From Sphingomonas sp. S-NIH.Pt15_0812 (GTDB lineage: Bacteria > Pseudomonadota > Alphaproteobacteria > Sphingomonadales > Sphingomonadaceae), in NCBI RefSeq assembly GCF_003951315.1, contig NZ_QLJH01000064.1, positions 1-8,755 on the forward strand: 8,755 nt of DNA. The letters run 5' to 3'. A program made the translations under genes and the position numbers. Below are positions 1 to 6,240 of the stretch, piece by piece (the stretch's first letter is position 1; each line of letters opens with the position of its first letter). The notes under the pieces were generated by a model. It was not told the DNA's origin. It saw nothing but the letters and a program-made list of their open reading frames with translations, and did not search any database.

Positions 1-68
1 TTCACGCCAGCCTCGTGCTCACGCAGCACGCCTATGATCTGATCCTCGGTAAAACGGCCTCGCCGCAT
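1..68 (-). CDS. IS3-family transposase OrfA, N-terminal fragment (runs off window)
   Basis: Twenty-two codons are visible from the ATG at 68, beginning MRRGRFTEDQIIGVL and continuing REHEAGV. This is the characteristic start of the small OrfA protein of IS3-family elements (IS407/IS51-like groups), whose consensus is close to MRRSRFTEEQII followed by an acidic-rich helix ahead of the helix-turn-helix. OrfA binds the IS ends and normally forms an OrfAB transposase with the DDE integrase domain by programmed frameshifting. The helix-turn-helix and everything after it lie outside the window, so it cannot be judged whether the element is intact. Confidence 0.75.
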   Translation of the reverse strand, partial: MRRGRFTEDQIIGVLREHEAGV

Positions 69-134
69 CGCTCGTCTCCATCTGACGAGCTAACTTATCA
101 ATGGCATGTTTTCCGGGGAGCACGTCACCATTCA
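1..134 (-). mobile_element. One end of an IS3-family insertion sequence (partial)
   Basis: The minus strand reads from a TG-starting terminus (either TGAATGGTGACG at 134 or TGGTGACGTGCTCCCCGG at 130) into the start of an IS3-type orfA at 68. The leader between terminus and ATG is about 60 bases, usual for IS3-family elements. The element enters a VOC-family gene and ends its reading frame. The outer end lies beyond position 1, so the target duplication and opposite inverted repeat cannot be seen. The family call rests on the OrfA N terminus; the exact boundary is uncertain by four bases. Confidence 0.7.
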
Positions 135-257
135 CAAGTGGTCGCTATCAGCAACATTCGGCATCGCTTTCCCGACGCCAAGGATGCCGAATACGTTGTC
201 ATAGAAGCGCTTCGACCGCTGGATATCGTTGGACCCGACCATGGTGTGGAGCAGCAC
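132..257 (-). pseudogene. VOC/glyoxalase-family protein, truncated by IS insertion
   Basis: A GTG-started frame at 257 (minus) encodes 41 residues beginning MLLHTMVGSNDIQRSKRFYD, then NVFGILGVGKAMPN. This is the first beta-alpha unit of the vicinal-oxygen-chelate (glyoxalase/bleomycin resistance/dioxygenase) superfamily: an early metal-ligand histidine followed by the 'S-x-D-x-x-R-S-x-x-F-Y' segment. Intact members are about 120-140 residues. The frame stops at a TGA (132-134) formed at the border with the IS3-family end. The remaining beta-strands and the other metal ligands are absent, so the fragment should be non-functional. The rest of the gene may survive beyond the IS, outside the window. 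GTG was chosen because it gives the usual family N terminus; the ribosome site is weak. Confidence 0.72.
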
Positions 258-517
258 GCATCTTTTTCCATCCAGGATGCGTCCGAGATCCGACGCTACC
301 CGAATTTATCGTAGTAGGTCCGTCCAAGCGTAACGACCCGCGCTTCCGACGGTCTTCGGATGGAAGGAGGTATTGGCGGCACCGCGCTTTGCCGACCCGA
401 TTGCCACGGCTCCAGCGCACGGACGCTACGGGTGCCGGGTCGCCTGTTCGCGGGTACAAACAACCTGCCGAACCACCAACAAAGGCTTGGCCTGGTCATT
501 TGGGATGTCAAACCAAT

Positions 518-530
518 TTATCGACGATAA
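518..530. promoter_or_regulatory. Inverted repeat TTATCG-A-CGATAA, possible operator
   Basis: A perfect 6-base inverted repeat around a single central base, in the otherwise unremarkable upstream region of the glycosidase gene. The size and symmetry are those of a binding site for a dimeric repressor. No regulator gene for it is in view, and function is inferred only from position and symmetry. Confidence 0.3.
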
Positions 531-543
531 TGTTTCCATCCTT

Positions 544-559
544 CTTCTCGACCGAGAAG
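544..559. promoter_or_regulatory. Inverted repeat CTTCTCG-AC-CGAGAAG, possible operator
   Basis: Perfect 7-base arms with a two-base spacer, 13 bases after the previous palindrome and about 75 bases before the glycosidase ATG. The DNA could bind a dimeric regulator; a transcript starting upstream would have only a two-base loop, so a stable RNA hairpin is less likely. Assignment is tentative. Confidence 0.3.
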
Positions 560-633
560 TTGCATGTGATATGGGTAGCCAACGAATTGAGAAAGTTCAG
601 GAAAACCGAGCTTTCCACTCGAAGGGGAGTCTG

Positions 634-2319
634 ATGCGAAGCCTGATTGCCGCACTTTTAATCGTCGCAACTGGCCTGACAGCGCCTCTAAAGTCCGATG
701 CGCAGATGCGTAAATCGGCGATACCGCATCTCGAACGGCGCGGCGATGCGACCCAGCTAGTGGTCGATGGCAACCCCTTTCTAGTGCTGGGCGGCGAGAC
801 TCGTAATTCCAGCAGCAGCGATCTGGCGTTCATGACGCCGATATGGCCCAAGCTGAGAGCGATGAACCTCAATACTGTACTGGTCCCGGTCGCTTGGGAA
901 ACGATTGAACCCGAGGAGGGCAAGTTTGATTTCAGCAATCTCGATGGCCTGCTGAAAGGTGCCCGAGATCATGACCTGCGCCTCGTCTTCCTATGGTTCG
1001 GTGCATGGAAGAACACCTATTCCAGCTATGTGCCCGCATGGGTGAAGCGGGATCAGGCTAGGTTCCCGCGCGTGCAGACCGGCGATGGCCGGGGAACCGA
1101 GCGGTTGTCAGCGTTTTCGGCAACGTCCCGCGATGCCGATGCCCGGGCGTTCGCGCAGTTGATGCGCCACCTCCGGGCGGTCGACGGGACACATCATACG
1201 GTGTTGATGACCCAAGTCGAAAACGAAGTGGGTGTCATCCCGGAATCACGCGACCATTCACCCGCAGCCGAAGCGGCGTTTAAGGGCCAGGTGCCCGAAG
1301 CGTTGATGCGCTATCTTGCCGATCATCGCACCATGCTGCACCCCCAGCTTCGCACCGCCTGGGAGAGCGCAGGCGCACGTAGCGCTGGAACATGGCAGCA
1401 GGTCTTCGGCGATACGGGGATGACCGATGCCCTGTTCATGGCTTGGGCTTATGCCACCTTCATCGAGAAGGTGACGGCGGCCGGAAAGGCGGAATATGCC
1501 CTGCCTATGTTCAACAACGCCGCGCTCATCCGGCCGAATTACGAGCCGGGGCAGTATAATTCCGGTGGGCCGTTGCCATTTGCGCTCGACATCTACAAGG
1601 CCGGGGCACCCTCGCTTGATTTCCTAGCACCCGACATCTATTTCGAAGACTATGTGAACTGGGCGACGCAATATGCGCGTCGGGATAATCCGCTGTTCGT
1701 GCCTGAAGCGCGAGGTGGCGCGGCCGGTGCCGCGAATGCGCTCTACAGCTATGGAACGCTTCGGGCGATCGGCTTCTCTCCGTTCGGGATCGATGGTCAG
1801 GGCGTGGTGCTCCAAGGGGATAGTAGCATTGGACTGAGCGCGGCGGGCGAAGGCGATCCAGCGATGGCCGCACTCTACGGGCTGCTGGCACCGCTATCGC
1901 CTATGATCCTGCAGAAGCAGGCTACCGGACAAATCTCGACCGTCATCATGGAAGGCGGCGCGCAACGGGCCGGTCGCGGCCGCATCGGCGACTATGTCGT
2001 GAACATGGGCCGGGCCGGCGGTCCCAAGGGCGACGTCGACCAGATGAGCCGCGTCGCGGCGATGTTCCTGCAGACCGGCGCCGACGAATTCATCGTGGTC
2101 GGCGCGGGAGATTCGCAATTGAGCTTCATGACCGATCGCCCCGGCCTACCGATCGTCGGAATCGAGAGCATCGACGAACAATATTGGAAAGATGGCCGGA
2201 TGGTAAAGGGTCGGCGATTGAACGGCGACGAGACGGGACAGGGGCAGTCGCTGCGCCTGTTTTCCGGCGATGCCGCCGAACGGAAGGTCTATCGTGTCCG
2301 CCTTTATCGGTATCATTGA
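634..2319 (+). CDS. Secreted GH35/DUF5597 beta-galactosidase-like glycoside hydrolase
   Basis: A 561-residue protein. Residues 1-24 form a signal peptide (MRS, hydrophobic core, then SDAQ), so it is exported, probably to the periplasm. The catalytic (beta/alpha)8 barrel spans about 35-400: 'NLNTVLVPVAWETIEPEEGKF' near 78-97 is the usual clan GH-A opening, QVENEVG (194-200) carries the predicted acid/base E198 after N197, and FVPEARGG (355-362) carries the predicted nucleophile E358. The C-terminal part (about 400-555) matches the accessory domain of bacterial GH35 enzymes with a DUF5597 tail. Members typically remove terminal beta-galactose from plant-derived oligosaccharides; the substrate here is unproven. 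The open frame extends upstream to 373, but the ATG at 634 has GGGGAG seven bases before it and starts the signal peptide directly. It stands alone between an IS-damaged region and a repeat. Confidence 0.88.
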   Translation: MRSLIAALLIVATGLTAPLKSDAQMRKSAIPHLERRGDATQLVVDGNPFLVLGGETRNSSSSDLAFMTPIWPKLRAMNLNTVLVPVAWETIEPEEGKFDFSNLDGLLKGARDHDLRLVFLWFGAWKNTYSSYVPAWVKRDQARFPRVQTGDGRGTERLSAFSATSRDADARAFAQLMRHLRAVDGTHHTVLMTQVENEVGVIPESRDHSPAAEAAFKGQVPEALMRYLADHRTMLHPQLRTAWESAGARSAGTWQQVFGDTGMTDALFMAWAYATFIEKVTAAGKAEYALPMFNNAALIRPNYEPGQYNSGGPLPFALDIYKAGAPSLDFLAPDIYFEDYVNWATQYARRDNPLFVPEARGGAAGAANALYSYGTLRAIGFSPFGIDGQGVVLQGDSSIGLSAAGEGDPAMAALYGLLAPLSPMILQKQATGQISTVIMEGGAQRAGRGRIGDYVVNMGRAGGPKGDVDQMSRVAAMFLQTGADEFIVVGAGDSQLSFMTDRPGLPIVGIESIDEQYWKDGRMVKGRRLNGDETGQGQSLRLFSGDAAERKVYRVRLYRYH

Positions 2320-2480
2320 CGGCGGAATATTGCAGCGACTATAAAACGCTTGAGCTAAACTTCGGACGCTGGCGGGTATCTGGGCCATTGGAGTCCGCAG
2401 ACCCTCTCGATACCGCGAACAGCACCGCCCCAAGGACCTTCGAGAGAAGAGAAAAGGCTACCGCACTTTCGCCGCCAAAA

Positions 2481-2541
2481 GACCCAATCCCGGCCGTTCG
2501 CCCGTGCCTTCTCGCTTCCCCGAAAGCCGCCGCTCGTTCAT
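2481..2541. repeat. Dispersed intergenic repeat, copy A
   Basis: Begins GACCCAATCCCGGCCGTTCG and ends CTCGTTCAT. It aligns with copy B at 2968-3027 over the whole length: 20 of the first 21 bases match, then both carry TCGCTTCCC and both end CGTTCAT, with a more variable middle. I recognise this style of sequence (GACCCAnnnnCGG...CATTCG) as common between genes in sphingomonad genomes; this is from memory, not a search. Related sequence may extend to about 2610, where ACCCA-AA-TGGGT and GGGAAGCAGACC occur. Confidence 0.65.
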
Positions 2542-2588
2542 AAGAGCGGATCGGCTGCTTGACCGAGCGCGTTCGGCCGTTTGGAACG

Positions 2589-2600
2589 ACCCAAATGGGT
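2589..2600. other. Inverted repeat ACCCA-AA-TGGGT after the small membrane protein gene
   Basis: Perfect 5-base arms with a two-base centre, 18 bases beyond the stop of the minus-strand gene. There is no T-run after it on the minus strand, so it is not a convincing intrinsic terminator. It may be part of the intergenic repeat. Confidence 0.25.
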
Positions 2601-2617
2601 GGGAAGCAGACCGGCAG

Positions 2618-2896
2618 CTAGCTCAGCGATAGGAGGTAAAAAGCTACGAAGGTCCAGCAAGCGCAGGTGGAAAGCGCGAGCCGCGTAAAAGATTGATCCC
2701 GATCGCGTAGCGCGATGATTATAACAATGGGCAGCGCCAATGTGAGCAACCAAAGCACTGTTGGAGCTGGATCGCTGAATGACCAGAGTGCGAAGCCAAA
2801 GAACAACCCGGTATACAGCGCCCCGACCGCGAAGAGCGCTGCGGGCATCAGCAGAAGCCACATTGAGGCGCGAAGGATAGCAGTCGTCCACTTCAT
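2618..2896 (-). CDS. Small integral membrane protein of unknown function
   Basis: A 92-residue protein that I cannot assign to a family. Three hydrophobic stretches suggest transmembrane helices at about 8-36, 45-63 and 73-91, with a short charged loop ALRDRDQSFTR (62-72) between the second and third. Under the positive-inside rule that loop would be cytoplasmic. The ATG at 2896 has AAAGAG about five bases upstream on the minus strand. The strongly membrane-like composition, sensible start and the absence of a better gene on the other strand support it as real; the 117-residue frame overlapping it (2538-2891, minus) is not protein-like. The gene is bracketed by two copies of an intergenic repeat and has no obvious partner. 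Confidence 0.6.
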   Translation of the reverse strand: MKWTTAILRASMWLLLMPAALFAVGALYTGLFFGFALWSFSDPAPTVLWLLTLALPIVIIIALRDRDQSFTRLALSTCACWTFVAFYLLSLS

Positions 2897-2967
2897 AGCT
2901 GCTCTTTAGCGGCGACGTTTAAGTCCGCTAGTGGGGCGAAGCGACCACCCGGCCCTTTAGTCGTGAT

Positions 2968-3027
2968 GACCCAATCCCGGCCATTCGCGACATATTTATC
3001 GCTTCCCAGCTGCGGTCATTCGTTCAT
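2968..3027. repeat. Dispersed intergenic repeat, copy B
   Basis: Starts GACCCAATCCCGGCCATTCG, contains TCGCTTCCC and ends CGTTCAT. It is in the same orientation as copy A (2481-2541), 487 bases away. It lies between the start of the small membrane protein gene and the end of the Crp/Fnr gene. Confidence 0.65.
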
Positions 3028-3135
3028 CTCAATCTCTACTGCTCGTCCAATTTTGAGGGTGAACCGATGGCGATGCGGACTGTGCAGGCAGCCACTGAGG
3101 TCGCCCCCGGCGCCATCGTCTACAAACCAATAGGA

Positions 3136-3801
3136 TCAGAGGCCGAGTAGGCGCCGATATTCCGCCTCAGCGAAACCGTAGGTGTCGCCAGCAAGCCGCA
3201 GCAGCCGCTCCCTATCACGCACGATGACGCGCCCGCGTACGGAGCGGACAGCCTCATCCTCTTCAAGCTTGTGGAGTGCGTCGGTCACGCTGCTGCGACG
3301 GACGCCGAGCATTAGCCTGAACTCCTCATGCGTCATGCAGATGTCGTCCTCGCGTACTCGGTCGTGGTAGAGAAGAATCCATCGCGCCATCCGCCGTTCA
3401 ATCGAATGCGCGAGCGACGAAACGATCGTCTTGGACATCTGGGTCATGACCACGTCGACGAAACGGAGCAGGACGGTTCGGATCGTGGGACGTTCGGCGA
3501 GTATCCCGTGCAACGCTGCGGCCGACAGCCTCATCGCCGTGCCGTGTTCGGCCCTCATCACCACGTCATGCGACCAGCGCCCGTTGCCTAGCAGCAACTG
3601 CCAACCGATAGGCCCCTCATTCCCGAACAGCGCGACCGCGTAGCGGCGGTCACCCTCAAGCGAGTCAAGTATCGCGGCGATCCCGGTCAACGGGAAGCAG
3701 ATGCTGTCAGCCGCATCGCCGGCGCGCGCAATCATGTCGCCGTTGTGGAACGGCACCAGTTCCAGATGCGGCGCAAGGGCGGCACGGTCAGCGTCGTCCA
3801 A
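3136..3801 (-). CDS. Crp/Fnr-family transcriptional regulator (5' end probably frameshifted)
   Basis: This frame encodes 221 residues from a TTG at 3801. Residues about 5-115 form a cyclic-nucleotide-binding-like beta-roll (HNGDMIARAGDAADSICFP; ALFGNEGPIGW), followed by a long dimerisation helix and a winged helix-turn-helix at about 157-197 (THEEFRLMLGVRRSSVTDAL is the recognition region). Fnr-type iron-sulphur cysteines are absent and the cAMP-contact residues are not evident, so the signal is unknown; related short proteins respond to stress or energy state. The TTG has no good ribosome site and cuts off the usual N-terminal helix. That helix (NALLR) is encoded just upstream in another frame (see findings), and one extra base would give a protein of about 248 residues from an ATG at 3881. 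It is divergent from the esterase-catalase cluster and is a likely regulator of it. Confidence 0.8.
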   Translation of the reverse strand: MDDADRAALAPHLELVPFHNGDMIARAGDAADSICFPLTGIAAILDSLEGDRRYAVALFGNEGPIGWQLLLGNGRWSHDVVMRAEHGTAMRLSAAALHGILAERPTIRTVLLRFVDVVMTQMSKTIVSSLAHSIERRMARWILLYHDRVREDDICMTHEEFRLMLGVRRSSVTDALHKLEEDEAVRSVRGRVIVRDRERLLRLAGDTYGFAEAEYRRLLGL

Positions 3802-3910
3802 AGACGCAACAGTGCATTCGCCTCACACGGCAGTGCATTTGGCCTGTGCGTACCATCCGCCGTCGAAGCCCGATCATCCATGCCGCCGCCCATACTGCCC
3901 AACCTCACTG

Positions 3911-3924
3911 CCCAAACGCTTGGG
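3911..3924. promoter_or_regulatory. Inverted repeat CCCAA-ACGC-TTGGG in the divergent promoter region
   Basis: Perfect 5-base arms around four bases, between the Crp/Fnr gene and the esterase. It is a candidate operator for the neighbouring regulator or for another dimeric protein. It does not match the classical TGTGA-N6-TCACA Crp box. Confidence 0.3.
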
Positions 3925-3929
3925 TCTAC

Positions 3930-3942
3930 TTTCGTACCGAAA
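3930..3942. promoter_or_regulatory. Inverted repeat TTTCG-TAC-CGAAA in the divergent promoter region
   Basis: Perfect 5-base arms with a three-base centre, five bases after the previous inverted repeat and about 50 bases before the esterase start. Its right arm overlaps CGAAAC (3938-3943), which with GGTT 17 bases later (3961-3964) loosely resembles the GGAAC-N16/17-CGTT promoter of the alphaproteobacterial general-stress sigma factor EcfG. The match is imperfect. Confidence 0.3.
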
Positions 3943-3992
3943 CGCTGAAGGTCGCCCGATGGTTGTGAAACGGATAGTTACAGGAGGGATAT

Positions 3993-5102
3993 TTGCGCAG
4001 AACCATTTCCATGCTGATCGCTGCGTCGACCGCGATCGCAGGCGTTCCAGCTCTGGCTCAGTCAGCCCGCTCGATTACCGCCCCTCCCCCGCCACCGCCG
4101 CCCGCGACATCCGTGCAGCCCCCAAAGGCCGCACCCGACATGCAGTCGGTCCTGGACGCGCTCGCGTCGCTCGGCGGCAAGCCGATCGAGACGCTCACGC
4201 CTGCGGAAGCTCGTATGCAGCCGTCGGCCGCAGACGGCGCCAAGGCGGCGATGCAGAAGAAGGGTATGTCGACCGCGCCCGATCCGTCGGTGACGACGCA
4301 GGACCTGCCGTACGGCAGCGACCCCAAGCAGTTCGCACGCATCTACAAGCCTACCGGTGCGCCCGCAGGTGGCAAGCCGATGCCGGTCATCGTCTACTAT
4401 CACGGCGGCGGCTGGGTCATCGCCGACGTCAACACCTACGATGCCGCGCCGCGGGCCATGGCCAAGGCGCTCAACGCGATCGTCGTTTCGGTCGAATACC
4501 GCCATGCACCCGAATTCAAGTTCCCCGCGCAGCATGACGATGCGGCCGCGGCCTATCGCTGGACGCTGCAGAATGCGGCAAGCTGGGGTGGCGACCCCGC
4601 ACGGATCGCGACAGTCGGCGAGAGCGCCGGCGGCAACCTTGCGATCGCGACCGCGATCTACGCGCGTGACAACGGCCTGACGGTGCCGCGACACATCGTC
4701 TCGGTCTATCCGATCGCGAACAGCAGCATGACGCTGCCCTCGCGGAAGGATTCGGCGAACGCGAAGCCGCTGAACACCGCGATGCTGCCGTGGTTCGGCT
4801 ACTACTATCAGACGAGCAACGCCGATGCGCAGGATCCGCGTCTCAACCTGGTCGCCGCCAACCTGCGTGGTCTGCCGCCGACGACGATCATCAATGCGCA
4901 GATCGATCCGCTACGCTCGGATGGCGAAACGCTGGCGGCCGCCATGCGCGCGGCCGGCGACAAGGTCGAGCAGAAGACCTTCCCGGGCGTGACCCATGAG
5001 TTCTTCGGCATGGCCAAGGTCGTGAACGGCGCCAAGCAGGCGAATGATCTCGCGGTCGCACGGCTGAAGACGGCATTCGAGGCGCCTGCAGCCCGCCGCT
5101 GA
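3993..5102 (+). CDS. Exported alpha/beta-hydrolase, hormone-sensitive-lipase-type esterase
   Basis: A 369-residue protein with a signal peptide (1-22, cleavage likely after ALA in VPALAQS) followed by a flexible proline run (31-37), so it acts in the periplasm or is anchored beyond it. The core is a HSL/acetyl-esterase (alpha/beta hydrolase-3) domain from about 105: oxyanion-hole HGGGW (137-141), nucleophile S211 in GESAGG (209-214), acid D305 in QIDPLRSDGE, and H335 in GVTHEFF. All triad residues are in place. Such enzymes hydrolyse short- to medium-chain carboxyl esters; the natural substrate is unknown. The start is TTG with a near-ideal AGGAGG five bases upstream and gives the complete signal peptide. 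It is the first plus-strand gene of the cluster, divergent from the Crp/Fnr gene, and 55 bases before the catalase-like gene. Confidence 0.88.
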   Translation: MRRTISMLIAASTAIAGVPALAQSARSITAPPPPPPPATSVQPPKAAPDMQSVLDALASLGGKPIETLTPAEARMQPSAADGAKAAMQKKGMSTAPDPSVTTQDLPYGSDPKQFARIYKPTGAPAGGKPMPVIVYYHGGGWVIADVNTYDAAPRAMAKALNAIVVSVEYRHAPEFKFPAQHDDAAAAYRWTLQNAASWGGDPARIATVGESAGGNLAIATAIYARDNGLTVPRHIVSVYPIANSSMTLPSRKDSANAKPLNTAMLPWFGYYYQTSNADAQDPRLNLVAANLRGLPPTTIINAQIDPLRSDGETLAAAMRAAGDKVEQKTFPGVTHEFFGMAKVVNGAKQANDLAVARLKTAFEAPAARR

Positions 5103-5109
5103 GCGTAAC

Positions 5110-5132
5110 GGCGGCGGCACCCAGCCGCCGCC
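5110..5132 (+). terminator. GC-rich hairpin between esterase and catalase-like gene
   Basis: GGCGGCGGC, a five-base loop, then GCCGCCGCC: a perfect 9-bp stem. The following bases (TCCTTGCC) lack a T-run, so it may be a weak or partial terminator, or an RNA-stabilising element that sets different expression of the two genes. The catalase-like gene's ribosome site (GGAGAGG at 5141-5147) lies just after it and stays free. Confidence 0.4.
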
Positions 5133-5157
5133 TCCTTGCCGGAGAGGACCAAAGACC

Positions 5158-6240
5158 ATGCCCCAGAACCCCGTCCGCTATTCTCCCGACGTCGAGGATG
5201 TGAAACCCGACGAAGCCGAGACGATCACGAAGCTCAACGAGACGTTCGACAAGATCCTCGAGACGACAGCGGAGGATTACGGTCACGCCGTCCGTTCGGT
5301 CCACGCCAAGGCGCACGGCTTTCTCGAGGGAGTGCTGACCGTCCATGACGGCCTTCCCCCCGAGCTGGCTCAAGGCCTGTTCGCCACCCCGGGCGAGCAC
5401 AAGGTCGTCATGCGCTTCTCGACCAACGCGGGCGACATCCTGCCCGACACCATCAGCCTACCGCGCGGCCTGGCGCTGAAGGTGATGGACGTCGAAGGCG
5501 AACGCCTGCCCGGTGCCGATGGACGGACGCAGGACTTCGTCATGGTCAACGGCCCGGTCTTCCAGAACAGGACTGCGGACCAGTTCCTGGGCAACCTCAA
5601 GCTCCTGGCCGGCACCACCGACAAGCTCGAGGGCACCAAGGAGGCGATGTCCAAGGTGCTGCGCGGCGTGAACACCGTGCTGAGCGCAGTCGGTATCGAG
5701 AGCCCGAAGGTCCAGACGCTCGGCGGCGCGCCCAACTCCGATCCGCTCGGCGAGACCTACTTCAGCGTCACGCCGTTCCGTTATGGCGACTACATCGCCA
5801 AGTTCGCTGTCTTCCCCGTGTCCAACGACCTGACCGATCAGACCGGCACGACGATTGACGCCAGCACCCGCCCTGATGCGCTGCGCGACGTCATCCGGTC
5901 GGAGGCCCAGGTGCTGGAGATGGAATGGGAGGTGCGAGTTCAGCTTTGTCGCGACCTCAAGGAACAATCAGTGGAGGATCCGACCGTCGAGTGGCAGCAG
6001 GACGATGCGCCCTTCCAGACCGTAGCGACTATCCGAGTGCCCAAGCAGGACAGCCTCACCGAGGACAAATTCCAGCAGATCAATGAGGAGATGCGCTTCT
6101 CGATCTGGACTGGGCTCGCCGCGCACCGGCCGCTTGGGAATATCAACCGGGCACGCAACGAGACCTACCGACACTCCGCCGACTTCCGGGCTCGCGTGAA
6201 CGGCTGCCCCTACCACGAGCCTGCGGGCGGTCGTGCCTGA
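5158..6240 (+). CDS. Catalase-like haem protein (small catalase-fold family)
   Basis: A 360-residue cytoplasmic protein with no signal peptide, shorter than the roughly 480-750 residues of true monofunctional catalases. It keeps the haem-site features: distal His H49 in RSVHAKAHGF (as in the catalase VHAKG segment), a VMRFSTN strand (84-90), distal Asn N131 in QDFVMVNGPVF, and RNETY (333-337), which fits the R-x-x-x-Y pattern of the proximal haem-ligand tyrosine. The family includes the catalase-like proteins of rhizobia and resembles the catalase fold of coral allene oxide synthase. It may therefore act on organic hydroperoxides rather than, or besides, H2O2; this is inference. GGAGAGG lies about ten bases before the ATG. 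It is the second gene of the cluster, and a paralogue begins at 8453. Confidence 0.85.
   Translation: MPQNPVRYSPDVEDVKPDEAETITKLNETFDKILETTAEDYGHAVRSVHAKAHGFLEGVLTVHDGLPPELAQGLFATPGEHKVVMRFSTNAGDILPDTISLPRGLALKVMDVEGERLPGADGRTQDFVMVNGPVFQNRTADQFLGNLKLLAGTTDKLEGTKEAMSKVLRGVNTVLSAVGIESPKVQTLGGAPNSDPLGETYFSVTPFRYGDYIAKFAVFPVSNDLTDQTGTTIDASTRPDALRDVIRSEAQVLEMEWEVRVQLCRDLKEQSVEDPTVEWQQDDAPFQTVATIRVPKQDSLTEDKFQQINEEMRFSIWTGLAAHRPLGNINRARNETYRHSADFRARVNGCPYHEPAGGRA

Larger units (their letters stand above)
258..633. other. Stretch without an intact gene, upstream of the GH35-like gene
   Basis: No convincing complete gene lies here. It must hold the promoter and 5' region of the minus-strand VOC gene and of the plus-strand glycosidase. 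Two clean inverted repeats (518-530 and 544-559) sit about 75-115 bases before the glycosidase start. A minus-strand frame ends at about 296 with residues VVTLGRTYYDKFG, faintly like the C terminus of an outer-membrane receptor, but nothing upstream of it supports that, so it is not called. The plus frame is open from 373, but that extension lacks protein-like composition. Confidence 0.5.

Noticed and set aside
296..511. Minus-strand 71-codon frame ending VVTLGRTYYDKFG, possibly a remnant of an outer-membrane receptor C terminus
   Set aside because: Only the last dozen residues look suggestive; the preceding sequence has no receptor-like beta-strand pattern, so it cannot be separated from chance.
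373..633. N-terminal extension of the glycosidase frame to an ATG at 373
   Set aside because: The extension would bury the signal peptide 87 residues inside the protein, contains the regulatory palindromes, and lacks a better ribosome site than the GGGGAG before 634.
2538..2891. 117-codon minus-strand frame overlapping the small membrane protein
   Set aside because: It lacks hydrophobic or domain pattern and runs into the intergenic repeat; the 92-residue frame in the same place has a clear membrane pattern and a better ribosome site.
3067..3150. 27-codon plus-strand frame (MAMRTVQAATEV...) overlapping the end of the Crp/Fnr gene
   Set aside because: It is too short, not recognisable, and overlaps a firm gene on the other strand. 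GAGGG precedes it at a plausible distance, but that alone is not enough.
3957..3981. TTGTGA...GTTACA as a Crp/Fnr box
   Set aside because: The half-sites are separated by nine bases rather than six and one is imperfect, so it does not match the established box.
4062..4694. 210-codon minus-strand open frame inside the esterase gene
   Set aside because: It overlaps the esterase's oxyanion and nucleophile regions, has an Arg/Gly-rich unprotein-like composition and no ribosome site.
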